A stretch of DNA of 64,000 nt from Streptomyces pilosus (GCF_014649835.1 NZ_BMTU01000001.1:496001-560000), one strand, 5' to 3'; shown: positions 26,608-35,242, counted from the stretch's first letter. Made by a program: numbers and translations. Notes: generated by a model from the sequence alone, not told the origin.

Positions 26608-27491
26608 AGCGTCCTTCGGGCATGGCCCGTCCCCTGCGCATCACCCGGGCCCTGGGCGCGGTCCGTCCGCGCGGCCGTCCCGTCCCGCCGGCCGCTCCCG
26701 TGCCGGGTGAGGTGCTCGCCGAGGCGGAGGGGCTGACCGTACGGCTCGGTGCCCGCGAGGTCCTGGCCGACGTGGGTGTCCGGGTCCGCGCGGGTGAGGT
26801 ACTGGCCCTGGTCGGACCCAACGGGGCCGGGAAGTCGACCCTGTTGAGTGTCCTCGCCGCCGATCTCCCGCCCACCGCGGGGTGCGTGCGCATCCACGGG
26901 CGCCCGGCGTCGGACTGGTCCGTGCCGGAACTCGCGCTGCGCCGGGCCGTCCTGCCGCAGTCCGCGTCCCTGTCCTTCCCGTTCACGGTCGGGGAGGTGG
27001 TCCGGATGGGCCGCGCGCCCTGGACCTCGGTCCGGCCGGAGGACGACGGGGCGGCGGTGGCGGGCGCGATGGCCGCCACCGAGGTGACCGGTCTCGCCGC
27101 ACGCCCGTTCTCCGCGCTGAGCGGTGGCGAACGGGCCCGGGTGGCACTGGCCCGGGTACTCGCCCAGTGTGCTCCCCTGCTCCTGCTCGACGAGCCGACG
27201 GCCGCCCTGGACCTGCGGCACCAGGAGTTGGTGCTGCGGCTGTGCCGGGAGCGGGCGCTCGCCGGTGACGCGGTGGTCGTCGTCCTGCACGACCTCGGAC
27301 TCGCGGCGGCCCACGCCCACCGGGTGGCGGTGCTGCGGGCCGGCCGGGTCGCGGCGGACGGGCCACCGCGGGAGGTGTTCACGCGGGGGCTGCTGTCACG
27401 GGTGTACGAGCAGCCGGTCGAGGTGTTCCCGCACCCCCGGACGGGCACGGTCGTGGTCCTCCCGGACCGGGCCGCCGGGCCCTCCGCCTGA
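26604..27491 (+). CDS. hmuV: Heme ABC transporter ATPase
   Basis: 295 residues with a ~38-residue N-terminal extension rich in Pro/Arg. Walker A G-P-N-G-A-G-K-S-T, signature L-S-G-G-E-R-A-R-V, Walker B L-L-L-L-D-E-P-T-A-A-L-D and switch His in V-L-H-D-L are intact. Last gene of the hmuTUV operon. The F-P-F-T-V-G-E-V-V-R-M-G-R segment is characteristic of iron/heme family ATPases. Confidence 0.95.
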   Translation: MKRPSGMARPLRITRALGAVRPRGRPVPPAAPVPGEVLAEAEGLTVRLGAREVLADVGVRVRAGEVLALVGPNGAGKSTLLSVLAADLPPTAGCVRIHGRPASDWSVPELALRRAVLPQSASLSFPFTVGEVVRMGRAPWTSVRPEDDGAAVAGAMAATEVTGLAARPFSALSGGERARVALARVLAQCAPLLLLDEPTAALDLRHQELVLRLCRERALAGDAVVVVLHDLGLAAAHAHRVAVLRAGRVAADGPPREVFTRGLLSRVYEQPVEVFPHPRTGTVVVLPDRAAGPSA

Positions 27492-27602
27492 CCCGGGTTG
27501 GGCGGCAGGTCACGGTGTGGCCGCTGTCCGCGGTCCCGGCGCTCGCGCCGCCGGGCGCCCCGGTAGGGTTCGCCTCCGGGAAGGGGAAGGTGAAGGAACC
27601 GG

Positions 27603-28589
27603 ATGAGCAGGGATCGCGGCCTTCGAAGGCTCCACAGGCACCGCATGCTCGGCAGCTGCGTACTCGTGACCGCTCTGTCGCTGACGGCGAGCGGCTGCGT
27701 GGTGGTGCACGGCGAGCGCGAGGTGCTCCCGGCCACCACCCGCGTCGAAGCCGCCGAAGCGCTCGCGGAGTTCACCGACGCGTACAACGCGGCCGACAAG
27801 GCGTACGACGGTTCCCTGGACGCCGGGCACACCACCGGTGCCCTCGCCGACATCGACACCGCGCGGCTGAAGGCCGGACGGGCCAGCAACCCGCAGGGCA
27901 ACCCCCGGCACTCGCCGCTGGAGCTGACGGACGCGAAGTTCACCATCCCCGCGAAGGCGGGCTGGCCGCGCTGGTTCGTCGCCGACGCGGACGGCAACAA
28001 GGGCGGCGCGGGCCGCTGGCTGCTGGTGTTCACCCGGGACGGGACGGACGAGCCGTGGGAGGTGGCGTACCTGACGCTGGTCGCCCCGGACGACATACCG
28101 GAGTTCAGGACGGACAAGGACGGCTGGGCGGAGGCCGTGCCGGCGAACGCGACCGATGTGGCGGTGCCGCCGGGCGAGTTGAGCGAGGAGTACGCGACGT
28201 TCCTCAAGGACGGCGGGGACGTCTTCGCGGACGGCACGCACACCAGCGTGTGGCGGGCGGCGCGGGCGAAGAAGGCGCAGCGGCCGGGCCTGGCCACGCA
28301 GTACATCGACGAGCCGCTGACGAACGGCGACTACGCTCCGCTGGCGCTGCGCACGGAGGACGGCGGGGCGCTGGTGTTCTTCACCACGCGCCACTTCGAG
28401 AAGCAGACGGCCGCGGCGGGCGCGTCGGTGCCGACGCCGAACAAGGACGTGCTGGCGCTGACCACCGGGGAGATCAGGCAGTCCTTCACCATGGAGTTCG
28501 TCTCCAACGAGGTGGCGCTGACCCCGGCCGAGGGAGAGGTACGGGTCCTGGGACGCGTGCAGGGGCTGACGTCGGCGAAGGGCGAGTAG
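27603..28589 (+). CDS. Lipoprotein of unknown function
   Basis: 328 residues. The signal sequence has a basic start with R-R-L-H-R-H-R and lipobox L-T-A-S-G-C (about 27-32), so the mature protein is a lipoprotein on the outer face of the membrane. The body has no recognised catalytic motif: there are two similar mixed alpha/beta stretches (about 40-190 and 195-320) that might be duplicated. It lies 111 bp after hmuV and is on the same strand, but no sequence evidence links it to heme. Convergent with the primase-like gene. Confidence 0.82.
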   Translation: MSRDRGLRRLHRHRMLGSCVLVTALSLTASGCVVVHGEREVLPATTRVEAAEALAEFTDAYNAADKAYDGSLDAGHTTGALADIDTARLKAGRASNPQGNPRHSPLELTDAKFTIPAKAGWPRWFVADADGNKGGAGRWLLVFTRDGTDEPWEVAYLTLVAPDDIPEFRTDKDGWAEAVPANATDVAVPPGELSEEYATFLKDGGDVFADGTHTSVWRAARAKKAQRPGLATQYIDEPLTNGDYAPLALRTEDGGALVFFTTRHFEKQTAAAGASVPTPNKDVLALTTGEIRQSFTMEFVSNEVALTPAEGEVRVLGRVQGLTSAKGE

Positions 28590-28614
28590 ACCCGCGTACG
28601 GCCTTCCGCCGGGC

Positions 28615-29352
28615 TCAGCGGCGCAGCGGCCAGGCGGTGCCGGGGTGGTCGGACTGCTCGCCGATGTGGCGGGCGCAGGAGTCGGTGAGGTACTCCAGCA
28701 GGCTCAGCGGGTCGGGGAGCGGGTGCTCGGGGCCGCGTACCCAGTGCACCGACCGGTCGTCGTCACCGGGCAGGCGGGCGGGCGGCACGAGGACGTAGGA
28801 GCCGCGGCAGTGCCAGCGCAGGCCGGGATGCTCGTCCATGGTCTCCGGATGGCAGTCCAGCTCGCACGGCCACCACTCGTCCTCGTCCTCGGGGGTGCCG
28901 CGGGTGAGGGTGAAGAACAGCATGCGGCCGTCGTCGCTCTCGGCGACCGGGCCGACCTCCACGCCCGCGTCGAGCAGGCGGGTGAGCGCCTCGCGGCCGG
29001 CGTCGAGGGGGACGTCGAGGACGTCGTGCACCATGCCGGTCGCGGTGATGAAGTTGGCCTGCGGCTGGTGGCAGGCCCAGCGCTCGATCTGCGCGCGCTC
29101 GGTGGTGGACTGGGTCTGCCAGGCGAAGGACACCGGGTGCCGGGCCGGGGTGGGACAGCCCACCCGGTCGCAGGAGCAGCGGTACCCGGGGGCGGGGTGC
29201 GCGGCGGGTGCGAGGGGCAGTCCCGCGTCGGCGGCGGCGAGCAGCAGGGCCTCGCGGCCGCCCTCGTCGGCGGCCGGCTTCGGACGGCGTCCGCGCAGCC
29301 ACTGGGAGAGTCTGCTCTGTCGGCCGCTCCGGCCGCCGAACTCCGCGCTCAT
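28615..29352 (-). CDS. Bifunctional primase/polymerase N-terminal domain-like protein, probably inactive
   Basis: 245 residues. The Y-R-C-S-C-D-x-x-G-C-x-T-P-x-x-H-P segment, A-N-F-I-T-A-T-G, and R-W-H-C-R-G-S-Y-V-L-V-P-P-A match the archaeo-eukaryotic primase (PrimPol) domain found in plasmid and phage replication proteins. However, the metal-binding D-x-D strand reads D-V-L-D-V-P, so one expected acidic residue is Pro. The protein has no helicase domain. GAGGAG lies 7 bases before the ATG at 29352. Such stand-alone copies are widespread in Streptomyces chromosomes, so this is not evidence of a plasmid. Confidence 0.8.
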   Translation of the reverse strand: MSAEFGGRSGRQSRLSQWLRGRRPKPAADEGGREALLLAAADAGLPLAPAAHPAPGYRCSCDRVGCPTPARHPVSFAWQTQSTTERAQIERWACHQPQANFITATGMVHDVLDVPLDAGREALTRLLDAGVEVGPVAESDDGRMLFFTLTRGTPEDEDEWWPCELDCHPETMDEHPGLRWHCRGSYVLVPPARLPGDDDRSVHWVRGPEHPLPDPLSLLEYLTDSCARHIGEQSDHPGTAWPLRR

Positions 29353-29576
29353 CTATCTCCTCGCCTCGCCGTCCTGCGCTTCAGCATGCCCTATGGTCCC
29401 ACGATCGTGCGCATCGGGGGGCCAGAGCCCACAATCGGTGCAGGTGGGACGAGGGTGACCCGTGGGGACGCAGGGTGCCGGGCGGCACGAAGGGGACGCC
29501 CGGCCGGCGGGGAGCGTGGGGCGGTATCGGGTGTAATTGCATGGTTCGGCGTGATATGCGGCCCTACCGTGGTCAC

Positions 29577-30452
29577 ATGGTCACACTGATCGCGTCGACG
29601 GGCCTGGCCGCCGTGGTGTCCGTGGTCTCGCTGACCCTCACGGGCGGGCACGCCGGCGGTCCCCCGCTGGAGTGGGGCGCGGGCCCGCTGACGGTGGACT
29701 CGCTGCCCCGGGTGCCGTACGTCGCCCACCGGGGCGGGGCGCGCGAGGTGCCGGAGAACAGCATGTCGGGGCTGATGGCGGCGTTCCGGCGCGGTACGGC
29801 GCAGGTGCTGGACTTCGACACCAGGGTGCTGCGGGACGGTACGCCGGTGGTCTTCCACGACGCGACCCTGAACCGTACGACGTTCCTCGGCGGCGAGGTG
29901 CGCGGGCTGGACGCCGGGGAGTGGCGGAACGTACGGCTGCGGCCGCGCGACCGGCTGCCGGGGAGCTGGCGCGCGGAACGGCCGCCGACGGTCGCCGAGG
30001 TGCTGGACCGGCTGGGCGGGCGGATCGTGCTCATGCTGGAGGCGAAGGACCCGCACGGCCTGGACCGGCTGGCCTCGCTGATCCGCGCCCGCGGTCTGAC
30101 CCGCTCGGTGTTCGTGAACACCAACGACCCGGAGGTCGCCCGCCGGGTCCACGACCTGGGCCTGCTGTCCCAGCTGTGGCGGTCGGCCCGTCAGCTGCGC
30201 ACCGACCGCCCCGGGCTCTGGCGGTCTTACGTCGATGTGCTCGACGTGGACATCGGGGCCCGCGACGCCGACCTGACCCGCGCGGTGCGCTCCGGCATCC
30301 CCCGGGTCTGGGCCCACACGGTCGTCACCCCGGCCCAGCGCGACCGCGCCCTGTCCCTGGGCTGCGACGGGATCATCACGGACGCTCCGGGCCGCCTGGC
30401 CCGCCATCCGGTGCGGGGGCCGGGGACGGTGACCGCGGCGCCGGGGCGGTAG
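29577..30452 (+). CDS. Glycerophosphodiester phosphodiesterase family protein
   Basis: 291 residues from the ATG at 29577. ATGs at 29541 and 29556 are also open; none has a good ribosome binding site. A short hydrophobic N-terminus (about 3-21) suggests export. GDPD motifs: H-R-G-G near 50, E-N-S, V-V-F-H-D-A-T-L-N-R-T-T and L-E-A-K. The usual E-x-D metal pair in the second strand reads D-x-D here. It would cleave glycerophosphodiesters to glycerol-3-phosphate and an alcohol. Confidence 0.9.
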   Translation: MVTLIASTGLAAVVSVVSLTLTGGHAGGPPLEWGAGPLTVDSLPRVPYVAHRGGAREVPENSMSGLMAAFRRGTAQVLDFDTRVLRDGTPVVFHDATLNRTTFLGGEVRGLDAGEWRNVRLRPRDRLPGSWRAERPPTVAEVLDRLGGRIVLMLEAKDPHGLDRLASLIRARGLTRSVFVNTNDPEVARRVHDLGLLSQLWRSARQLRTDRPGLWRSYVDVLDVDIGARDADLTRAVRSGIPRVWAHTVVTPAQRDRALSLGCDGIITDAPGRLARHPVRGPGTVTAAPGR

Positions 30453-30473
30453 GGCGGCGGGCGGAGCGCGGGG

Positions 30474-31127
30474 TCAGCGGGGGGTGATGCCGTGCAGGGC
30501 GTAGTCGACGAGGGTGTCGGTGTACTCGTGGCTGATCGGGGCGGTGTACTGCAGCCAGCGCTGGGCGAGGGGGGAGACGAAGAGTTCCAGGGCGATGCGC
30601 GGGTCGACGTCGGCGCGGACGTCGCCGGCCTCCTGGGCCGCGCGCAGGCGGTCGGCGTAGAGCTGGAGCTGGGGTTCCAGCAGCCGGGCGACGAAGGCGC
30701 GGCCGAGCTCCTCGTTGACCACGCCCTCGGCGGCCAGGGCGCGGGAGGGGGCCTCGAAGGCGGGGTCGCGCAGCTCGTCGACCGTGGCGCGCAGGACGGC
30801 CTTGAGGTCGGCGGCCAGGTCACCGGTGTCGGGGATGCCGTACGCGGGCCGGTCGTCGGCCTGCGCCCGGCGGGCCGTCTCCGCCGCCTGCTCGCTCAGG
30901 TCGAGGAACGCCTCCAGGAGGACGTCCGCCTTCGACGACCACCAGCGGTAGATCGTCTGCTTGCCGACGCCGGCGCGGGCGGCGATGCCCTCGATGGTGG
31001 TCTTCGGGTAGCCCACTTCGGCGACGAGGGCGAGGGCGGCGTCGTAGATGGCCCGCCGGGAGCGCTCGCTGCGGCGGGTGGCGTCGGGGGCGGGGACGGG
31101 GCGACCGGCGGACTGGTTTCTGGCCAT
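30474..31127 (-). CDS. TetR-family regulator
   Basis: 217 residues. HTH (about 22-68) with recognition segment A-G-V-G-K-Q-T-I-Y-R-W-W-S, very close to the TetR at 4770-5390. The C-terminal part (TetR_C-like) is all helical. The ATG at 31127 is 12 bases after a TACATT -10-like hexamer (minus strand), so the mRNA may be nearly leaderless. Two related palindromes lie upstream (31148-31206), so autoregulation and control of the divergent DUF6243 gene are likely. Confidence 0.9.
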   Translation of the reverse strand: MARNQSAGRPVPAPDATRRSERSRRAIYDAALALVAEVGYPKTTIEGIAARAGVGKQTIYRWWSSKADVLLEAFLDLSEQAAETARRAQADDRPAYGIPDTGDLAADLKAVLRATVDELRDPAFEAPSRALAAEGVVNEELGRAFVARLLEPQLQLYADRLRAAQEAGDVRADVDPRIALELFVSPLAQRWLQYTAPISHEYTDTLVDYALHGITPR

Positions 31128-31147
31128 GGGCCGAATGTACCAGGTTG

Positions 31148-31206
31148 ACAAGACGGTGCGTCTCGCCGGACAGTGGAGACGTCGACGACGAGACGATACG
31201 TCTCGT
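31148..31206. promoter_or_regulatory. Two TetR-type operator palindromes
   Basis: Site 1, 31148-31166, centred on AGACG-gtg-CGTCT. Site 2, 31188-31206, ACGAGACG-ata-CGTCTCGT, a perfect 8-bp inverted repeat. Both are 19-bp sequences with the same 3-bp centre and are 40 bp apart centre to centre, about four helical turns. They lie between the TetR and DUF6243 genes; TTGACA at 31145-31150 overlaps site 1. Confidence 0.78.
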
Positions 31207-31241
31207 ACTGAACGCGGTGTGCGAGGAGAGGTGACCGGGCC

Positions 31242-31508
31242 ATGACCCGAGGCGGAGCGGGACACCTGCCGGGCGTCGGCGGCAGCCGGCGGCACCTGGG
31301 CCGCGAGGCGCTGCGCGGCGGCGGGCGCGGCGGGCGGATCGGGGGCGGGCCCGACGCGCGGGCGCAGAAGCGGGAGCTGCTGCGCGGGCTGCGCGAGAAG
31401 CGGCGGGCGGAAGAGGAGCGGCGGGCGGAAGGACAGCGCCAGGCGGAGGGACGGGGCTGGGCGGAGGGACGGGGTCGGGCGGAGGGACGGGGCCGGGCGT
31501 CCGGCTAG
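31242..31508 (+). CDS. DUF6243 family small basic protein
   Basis: 88 residues. The start M-T-R-G-G-A-G-H-L-P-G-V-G-G-S-R and the Gly/Arg-rich centre G-R-G-G-R-I-G-G-G are characteristic of this Streptomyces family. A predicted helix with R-E-K-R-R-A-E-E-E-R-R-A-E-G follows and is extended by a repeated R/W-A-E-G-R-G tail encoded by a tandem repeat (31443-31496). GAGGAGAGG lies about 10 bases before the ATG. No function is known. The stop overlaps the convergent methyltransferase. Confidence 0.75.
   Translation: MTRGGAGHLPGVGGSRRHLGREALRGGGRGGRIGGGPDARAQKRELLRGLREKRRAEEERRAEGQRQAEGRGWAEGRGRAEGRGRASG
31443..31496. repeat. 3 x 18-bp tandem repeat inside the DUF6243 gene
   Basis: GCGGAGGGACGGGG followed by (C/T)-x-GG, three near-identical 18-bp copies, each encoding A-E-G-R-G-W/R. 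The copy number could vary between strains. Confidence 0.8.
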
Positions 31509-32506
31509 GCGTGGCCGTCCGGCGGCCAGGGGTCGCCCCAGTCCGTGTCGCGGGCGGCCCGGTACAGGTCACCGTGGCGTTTGGTGACCGTGGCGCGGCG
31601 CAGGGCCGGGTCCGTCTCGCAGAGGTCGAGGAGGACCTGGCCCTTGCGGATCTGCGGCTTGCGGACGACCCGGGCGGGGGCCGGCACGACGGGCAGGCGG
31701 GTGGCGGCCACGTAGCTGAACTTCTCGTCCTCGTACGGGAGGGAGCCGCCCTTGACCTGGCGGTGCAGGGAGGAACGGCTGACCCGGGCGGAGAAGTGGC
31801 ACCAGTCCGTGCCGGGGGCGATGGGGCAGGCGGCGCTGTGCGGGCAGGGGGCGGCGACGTGGAACCCGGCGGAGATCAGGCGGTCACGGGCCTCGATGAC
31901 GCGGGCGTAGCCGTCGGGCGTGCCGGGCTCCACGATCACCACGGACCGCGCGGCACCGGCGGCGGCGTCGACGAGGGCGGCGCGGTCGGGGGCGGTGAGC
32001 TCGTTGAGGACGTAGGAGACGGTGACGAGGTCGGTGCTCTCCAGGGTGAGCGCCGCGCCGATGCGGGTGCGGTGCCAGCGGGTCGTGCGGTGCAGGACGG
32101 GGTGCGCGGCGGCGAGTTCCCGGCCGAGGGCGAGGGCGGGTTCGGCCCAGTCGAGGACGGTCACGGGGCGGTCTCCGGCCCAGGTCGCGCTGACCGCCCA
32201 GGCGGCCGCGCCGGTGCCGCCGCCGACGTCCGTGTGGTCGGCGGGCGTCCACCCGGGCACGGCGTCCGCGAACGCCTCCAGCGCGCAGCGCACGGCCTCG
32301 AAGGTCGCGGGCATCCGGTAGGCGGCGTACGCGGCGACGTCGGCGCGGTCGCGCAGGATGGGGGCGTCGGTGGGGGTGGCCCCGCGGTAGTTGGCGATCA
32401 GCCGCTCGACGGCCTGCGCGGCCTGCCGCGCCGGAAGCCCGTCGAGCGCCGCGGCGAGGGCGGAACGGAGCGTCTCGGCGGTGTGCGGGGGGGCGGGGGC
32501 GTTCAC
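31505..32506 (-). CDS. Rsm22-family SAM-dependent methyltransferase with a four-cysteine set
   Basis: 333 residues. A class I methyltransferase domain has D-V-G-G-G-T-G near 93-99 and a following acidic D-W. C-terminal to it, cysteines 221, 227 and 236 (A-P-C-P-H-S-A-A-C-P then D-W-C-H-F) and Cys296 match in order and spacing the four cysteines that hold a [4Fe-4S] cluster in the mitochondrial member METTL17. Rsm22 proteins act on or near the small ribosomal subunit. In bacteria the target is unproven. Complete; nothing upstream suggests an operon. Confidence 0.9.
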   Translation of the reverse strand: MNAPAPPHTAETLRSALAAALDGLPARQAAQAVERLIANYRGATPTDAPILRDRADVAAYAAYRMPATFEAVRCALEAFADAVPGWTPADHTDVGGGTGAAAWAVSATWAGDRPVTVLDWAEPALALGRELAAAHPVLHRTTRWHRTRIGAALTLESTDLVTVSYVLNELTAPDRAALVDAAAGAARSVVIVEPGTPDGYARVIEARDRLISAGFHVAAPCPHSAACPIAPGTDWCHFSARVSRSSLHRQVKGGSLPYEDEKFSYVAATRLPVVPAPARVVRKPQIRKGQVLLDLCETDPALRRATVTKRHGDLYRAARDTDWGDPWPPDGHA

Positions 32507-32590
32507 CCGGCGATTCTACGCGGCAGCGACAGGCGGCGACGGCCGCCGCCGGGACCCCCGGCACGGCACCGCCGCCCCGGACGGCCGCGC

Positions 32591-33760
32591 TCAGATCGCC
32601 CGTACCGACCGGGCCACGTGAGTCGCCGCCTCCGCTCTCGGTCGGCTGTCCGGGGAGCGTGGGCGGCGGGGGTGGACGGTGTTGGCGAGCAGGACCACGT
32701 AGGTGTCGGTGGCGCGGTCGAGGGTCAGGGACGTGCCGGTGAAGCCGGTGTGGCCCGCGGCGCCCCGGCCGGACAGTTCGCCCATGAACCAGGGCTGGTC
32801 CACAGCGAAGCCCAGGCCCGGCGGGGTGAGGAGCAGGTCCACGAAGCCGGGGCCGAGTATCCGGGCGGGACCGTAGGAGCCGCCCGCGAGCAGGGTGCGG
32901 CAGAAGACCGCCAGGTCGCGGCCGGTGGAGAAGAGGCCGGCGTGGCCGGCGACCCCGCCCACCGCCCAGGCGTTCTCGTCGTGCACCTCGCCCCTGAGCA
33001 TCCCGCGGTCCGCCCTGGCCCACGGCCGCCGCTGGTCCTCGGTCGCCGCGGCGGCCGGGCACGGTCCGAAGGCGGTCGCGGTCATGCCGAGCGGCCGGGT
33101 GATGCCGTCCCGGACCAGGGTGTCGAGCGGGCGCCGGGTGAGGCGCTCCAGGAGGTGCTGGAGCAGCAGCATGTTCAGGTCGGAGTAGCAGTACGTGCCG
33201 GGCACGCCGACCGGCGGCTCCGCGCGGAGCATCGCCAGCCGTTCCGCGTCGTCGGCGCAGTCGTACAGGGGGAGTTCGGGCCGCAGCCCGGAGGTGTGGG
33301 TGAGCAGCTGGCGCACGGTGACGCCGTACCGCGCGGCCGCCGTGAAGTCCGGCAGGTACGCGCCGACGCGGGCGTCGATGCCGAGCGTGCCCCGCTCGAT
33401 CTGCTGCACGGCGGCCACCGAGGTGAACAGCTTGGTGAGGGACGCCAGGTCGAACGGTGTGTGCACGGTCATCGGGACCCGCCGCTCCGGCGGCAGTTCG
33501 ACCGGGGTGTCCGTCTCCTCGTCGTACGCCGCGTAGCGCACGGCCCAGCCCGCCGCCTCCTCCACCGCGATCACCGGGCCGCGCCCGACGACCACGACGG
33601 CCCCGGCCGCCCAGGGCCGTTCGCCGCCGGTGCGGGCGTGGACCGCCCGGACCAGGCGGCGCAGTTCCCCTGGGTCGAGCCCGGCCCGTTCCGGTGTGCC
33701 GGGGCGCAGGCGCGGCGCGCTCAGACGCCCCCGCCCTTCACGCCCGTACGCCCTTTCCAC
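32591..33760 (-). CDS. Serine beta-lactamase-like hydrolase
   Basis: About 389 residues if started at the GTG 33760, which overlaps the upstream MFS gene by 40 bp. The open frame continues far upstream without coding character, and no clear ribosome binding site is seen, so the start is uncertain. The fold is a class C/DD-peptidase type: S-L-T-K (nucleophile), Y-S-D-L-N (Tyr and Asp) and H-T-G-F-T-G. No signal peptide is seen. The gene is translationally close to the exporter and may act with it or independently. Confidence 0.85.
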   Translation of the reverse strand: MERAYGREGRGRLSAPRLRPGTPERAGLDPGELRRLVRAVHARTGGERPWAAGAVVVVGRGPVIAVEEAAGWAVRYAAYDEETDTPVELPPERRVPMTVHTPFDLASLTKLFTSVAAVQQIERGTLGIDARVGAYLPDFTAAARYGVTVRQLLTHTSGLRPELPLYDCADDAERLAMLRAEPPVGVPGTYCYSDLNMLLLQHLLERLTRRPLDTLVRDGITRPLGMTATAFGPCPAAAATEDQRRPWARADRGMLRGEVHDENAWAVGGVAGHAGLFSTGRDLAVFCRTLLAGGSYGPARILGPGFVDLLLTPPGLGFAVDQPWFMGELSGRGAAGHTGFTGTSLTLDRATDTYVVLLANTVHPRRPRSPDSRPRAEAATHVARSVRAI

Positions 33761-35097
33761 GGACGGCACATACCCAGGTAGCAGCCCAGTGCCACCAGGG
33801 CGGCGGTGAGTTGGACGACCGCCATCGGAACGGCCGTGTCCTCGCCCGCGATCCCCACCAGCGGGGAGGCGATCGCGGCGACGAGGAAGGACGTCGTCCC
33901 GAGCAGGGCGGACGCGGATCCGGCCGCGTGCCGGGTGCGCATCAGGGCGAGGGTCTGGGTGTTGGGCAGGGTGATGCCCATCGCGGACATCAGCACGAAC
34001 AGCGTGGCGGCCACCGGCACCAGACCGGCCTCGCCGAACACCCCCAGCGCCATCACCAGCAGCGCCGCCGCGGCGACGACCACCACGGCGAGCCCGGCCC
34101 CGAGCACCCTGTCCAGCCGGACCCGGCCGACCAGGATCCGCCCGTTGACCTGCCCCATGATCATCAAGCCGATCGAGTTGAGCCCGAACAGCAGGCTGAA
34201 GGTCTGCGGGGAGGCGCCGTAGATCTCCTGCATGACGAACGGGGAGGCCGCGACGTAGGCGAAGAGCGACGCGAAGGCGAACCCGCCGACGAGCATGTAG
34301 CCGCTGAAGGCCCGGTCGGCGAGCAGCCGGCGCATCGAGCCGAGGGCCTCGCCGACACCGCCGCCGTGCCGCTCGGCGGGCGGCAGCGTCTCCGGGAGCT
34401 TCGCCCAGACGACGACCGTCAGGAGCAGCCCGAGCACGGTGAGGACGACGAACACGCCCCGCCAGTCGGTGATCCGCAGGACCTGTCCGCCGATCAGCGG
34501 CGCGACGATCGGCGCCACCCCGGAGATCAGCATCAGGGTGGAGAAGAAGCGGGCCATGGCCACGCCGTCGTACAGGTCGCGGGCGACCGCCCGCGCGATG
34601 ACGATGCCGGCCGCGCCCGCGAGGCCCTGGGCCAGCCGGCAGGCGACCAGGAGTTCGACGGTCGGCGCGAACGCGCACAGCGCGGTGGCGACGACGTAGA
34701 CGGCGAGGCCGATGAGCAGCGGGCGGCGGCGGCCCCAGCGGTCGCTCATCGGGCCGACGACCAGCTGCCCGAACGCCATGCCGGCCAGGCAGGCGGTGAG
34801 GGTGAGCTGGACGGTGGCGGCGGGCGCGTGCAGGGACCGGGTGACCTCCGGGAGGGCGGGGAGGTACATGTCCATCGCCAGCGGCGGTGTGGCGGTCAGG
34901 CCGCCGAGGAGCAGGGTGACCAGCAGGCTGGTGCGGCGGGCCGCGGTGGTGCCCCGCGGTTCCGGCCCGGCGGCCCTCCCGCCCCCCGCGGCCGCCGCCG
35001 GTGCCGTGTCCGGGGCCGCCGCCGGTGCCGTGTCCGGTGCCCCGCCTCCCGCCGGACTCGCCGCCGTGTTCGGTATGGACGCCCCACCCTCGGGCAT
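33721..35097 (-). CDS. Bcr/CflA-family multidrug exporter (MFS)
   Basis: 458 residues: a ~55-residue low-complexity Ala/Pro/Gly N-terminus, then 12 hydrophobic helices. Family signs are M-D-M-Y-L-P-A-L-P in helix 1, the motif A G-P-M-S-D-R-W-G-R-R-R-P and R-x-x-Q-G in helix 4. Substrate unknown; bicyclomycin/sulfonamide-type resistance is the classical role. A GGGAGGGG ribosome binding site lies 5 bases before the ATG at 35097. The N-terminal coding region includes a 2 x 24-bp repeat. Confidence 0.9.
   Translation of the reverse strand: MPEGGASIPNTAASPAGGGAPDTAPAAAPDTAPAAAAGGGRAAGPEPRGTTAARRTSLLVTLLLGGLTATPPLAMDMYLPALPEVTRSLHAPAATVQLTLTACLAGMAFGQLVVGPMSDRWGRRRPLLIGLAVYVVATALCAFAPTVELLVACRLAQGLAGAAGIVIARAVARDLYDGVAMARFFSTLMLISGVAPIVAPLIGGQVLRITDWRGVFVVLTVLGLLLTVVVWAKLPETLPPAERHGGGVGEALGSMRRLLADRAFSGYMLVGGFAFASLFAYVAASPFVMQEIYGASPQTFSLLFGLNSIGLMIMGQVNGRILVGRVRLDRVLGAGLAVVVVAAAALLVMALGVFGEAGLVPVAATLFVLMSAMGITLPNTQTLALMRTRHAAGSASALLGTTSFLVAAIASPLVGIAGEDTAVPMAVVQLTAALVALGCYLGMCRPWKGRTGVKGGGV
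34990..35037. repeat. 2 x 24-bp perfect tandem repeat in the exporter N-terminal coding region
   Basis: Units 34990-35013 and 35014-35037 are identical and encode a repeated Ala-Pro-Asp-Thr-Ala-Pro-Ala-Ala segment. In-frame, so harmless to the gene. Confidence 0.85.
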
Positions 35098-35242
35098 GTG
35101 ACCCCTCCCTTTTCATGCCATCGGCTCCCTATGCTCTCAGCTCGTGAGGAGTGCTCGGCATCGGCGACGATGTCATGGGAGCGCTTCCACGGCGGTCCGG
35201 CGACCATGCGTCGACGCAACACGAACAGGGTGGGACGAACGA

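Noticed and set aside
28615..29352. Primase-like gene as evidence for an integrated plasmid or phage
   Set aside because: No integrase, replication or transfer gene nearby and flanking genes are ordinary chromosomal ones.
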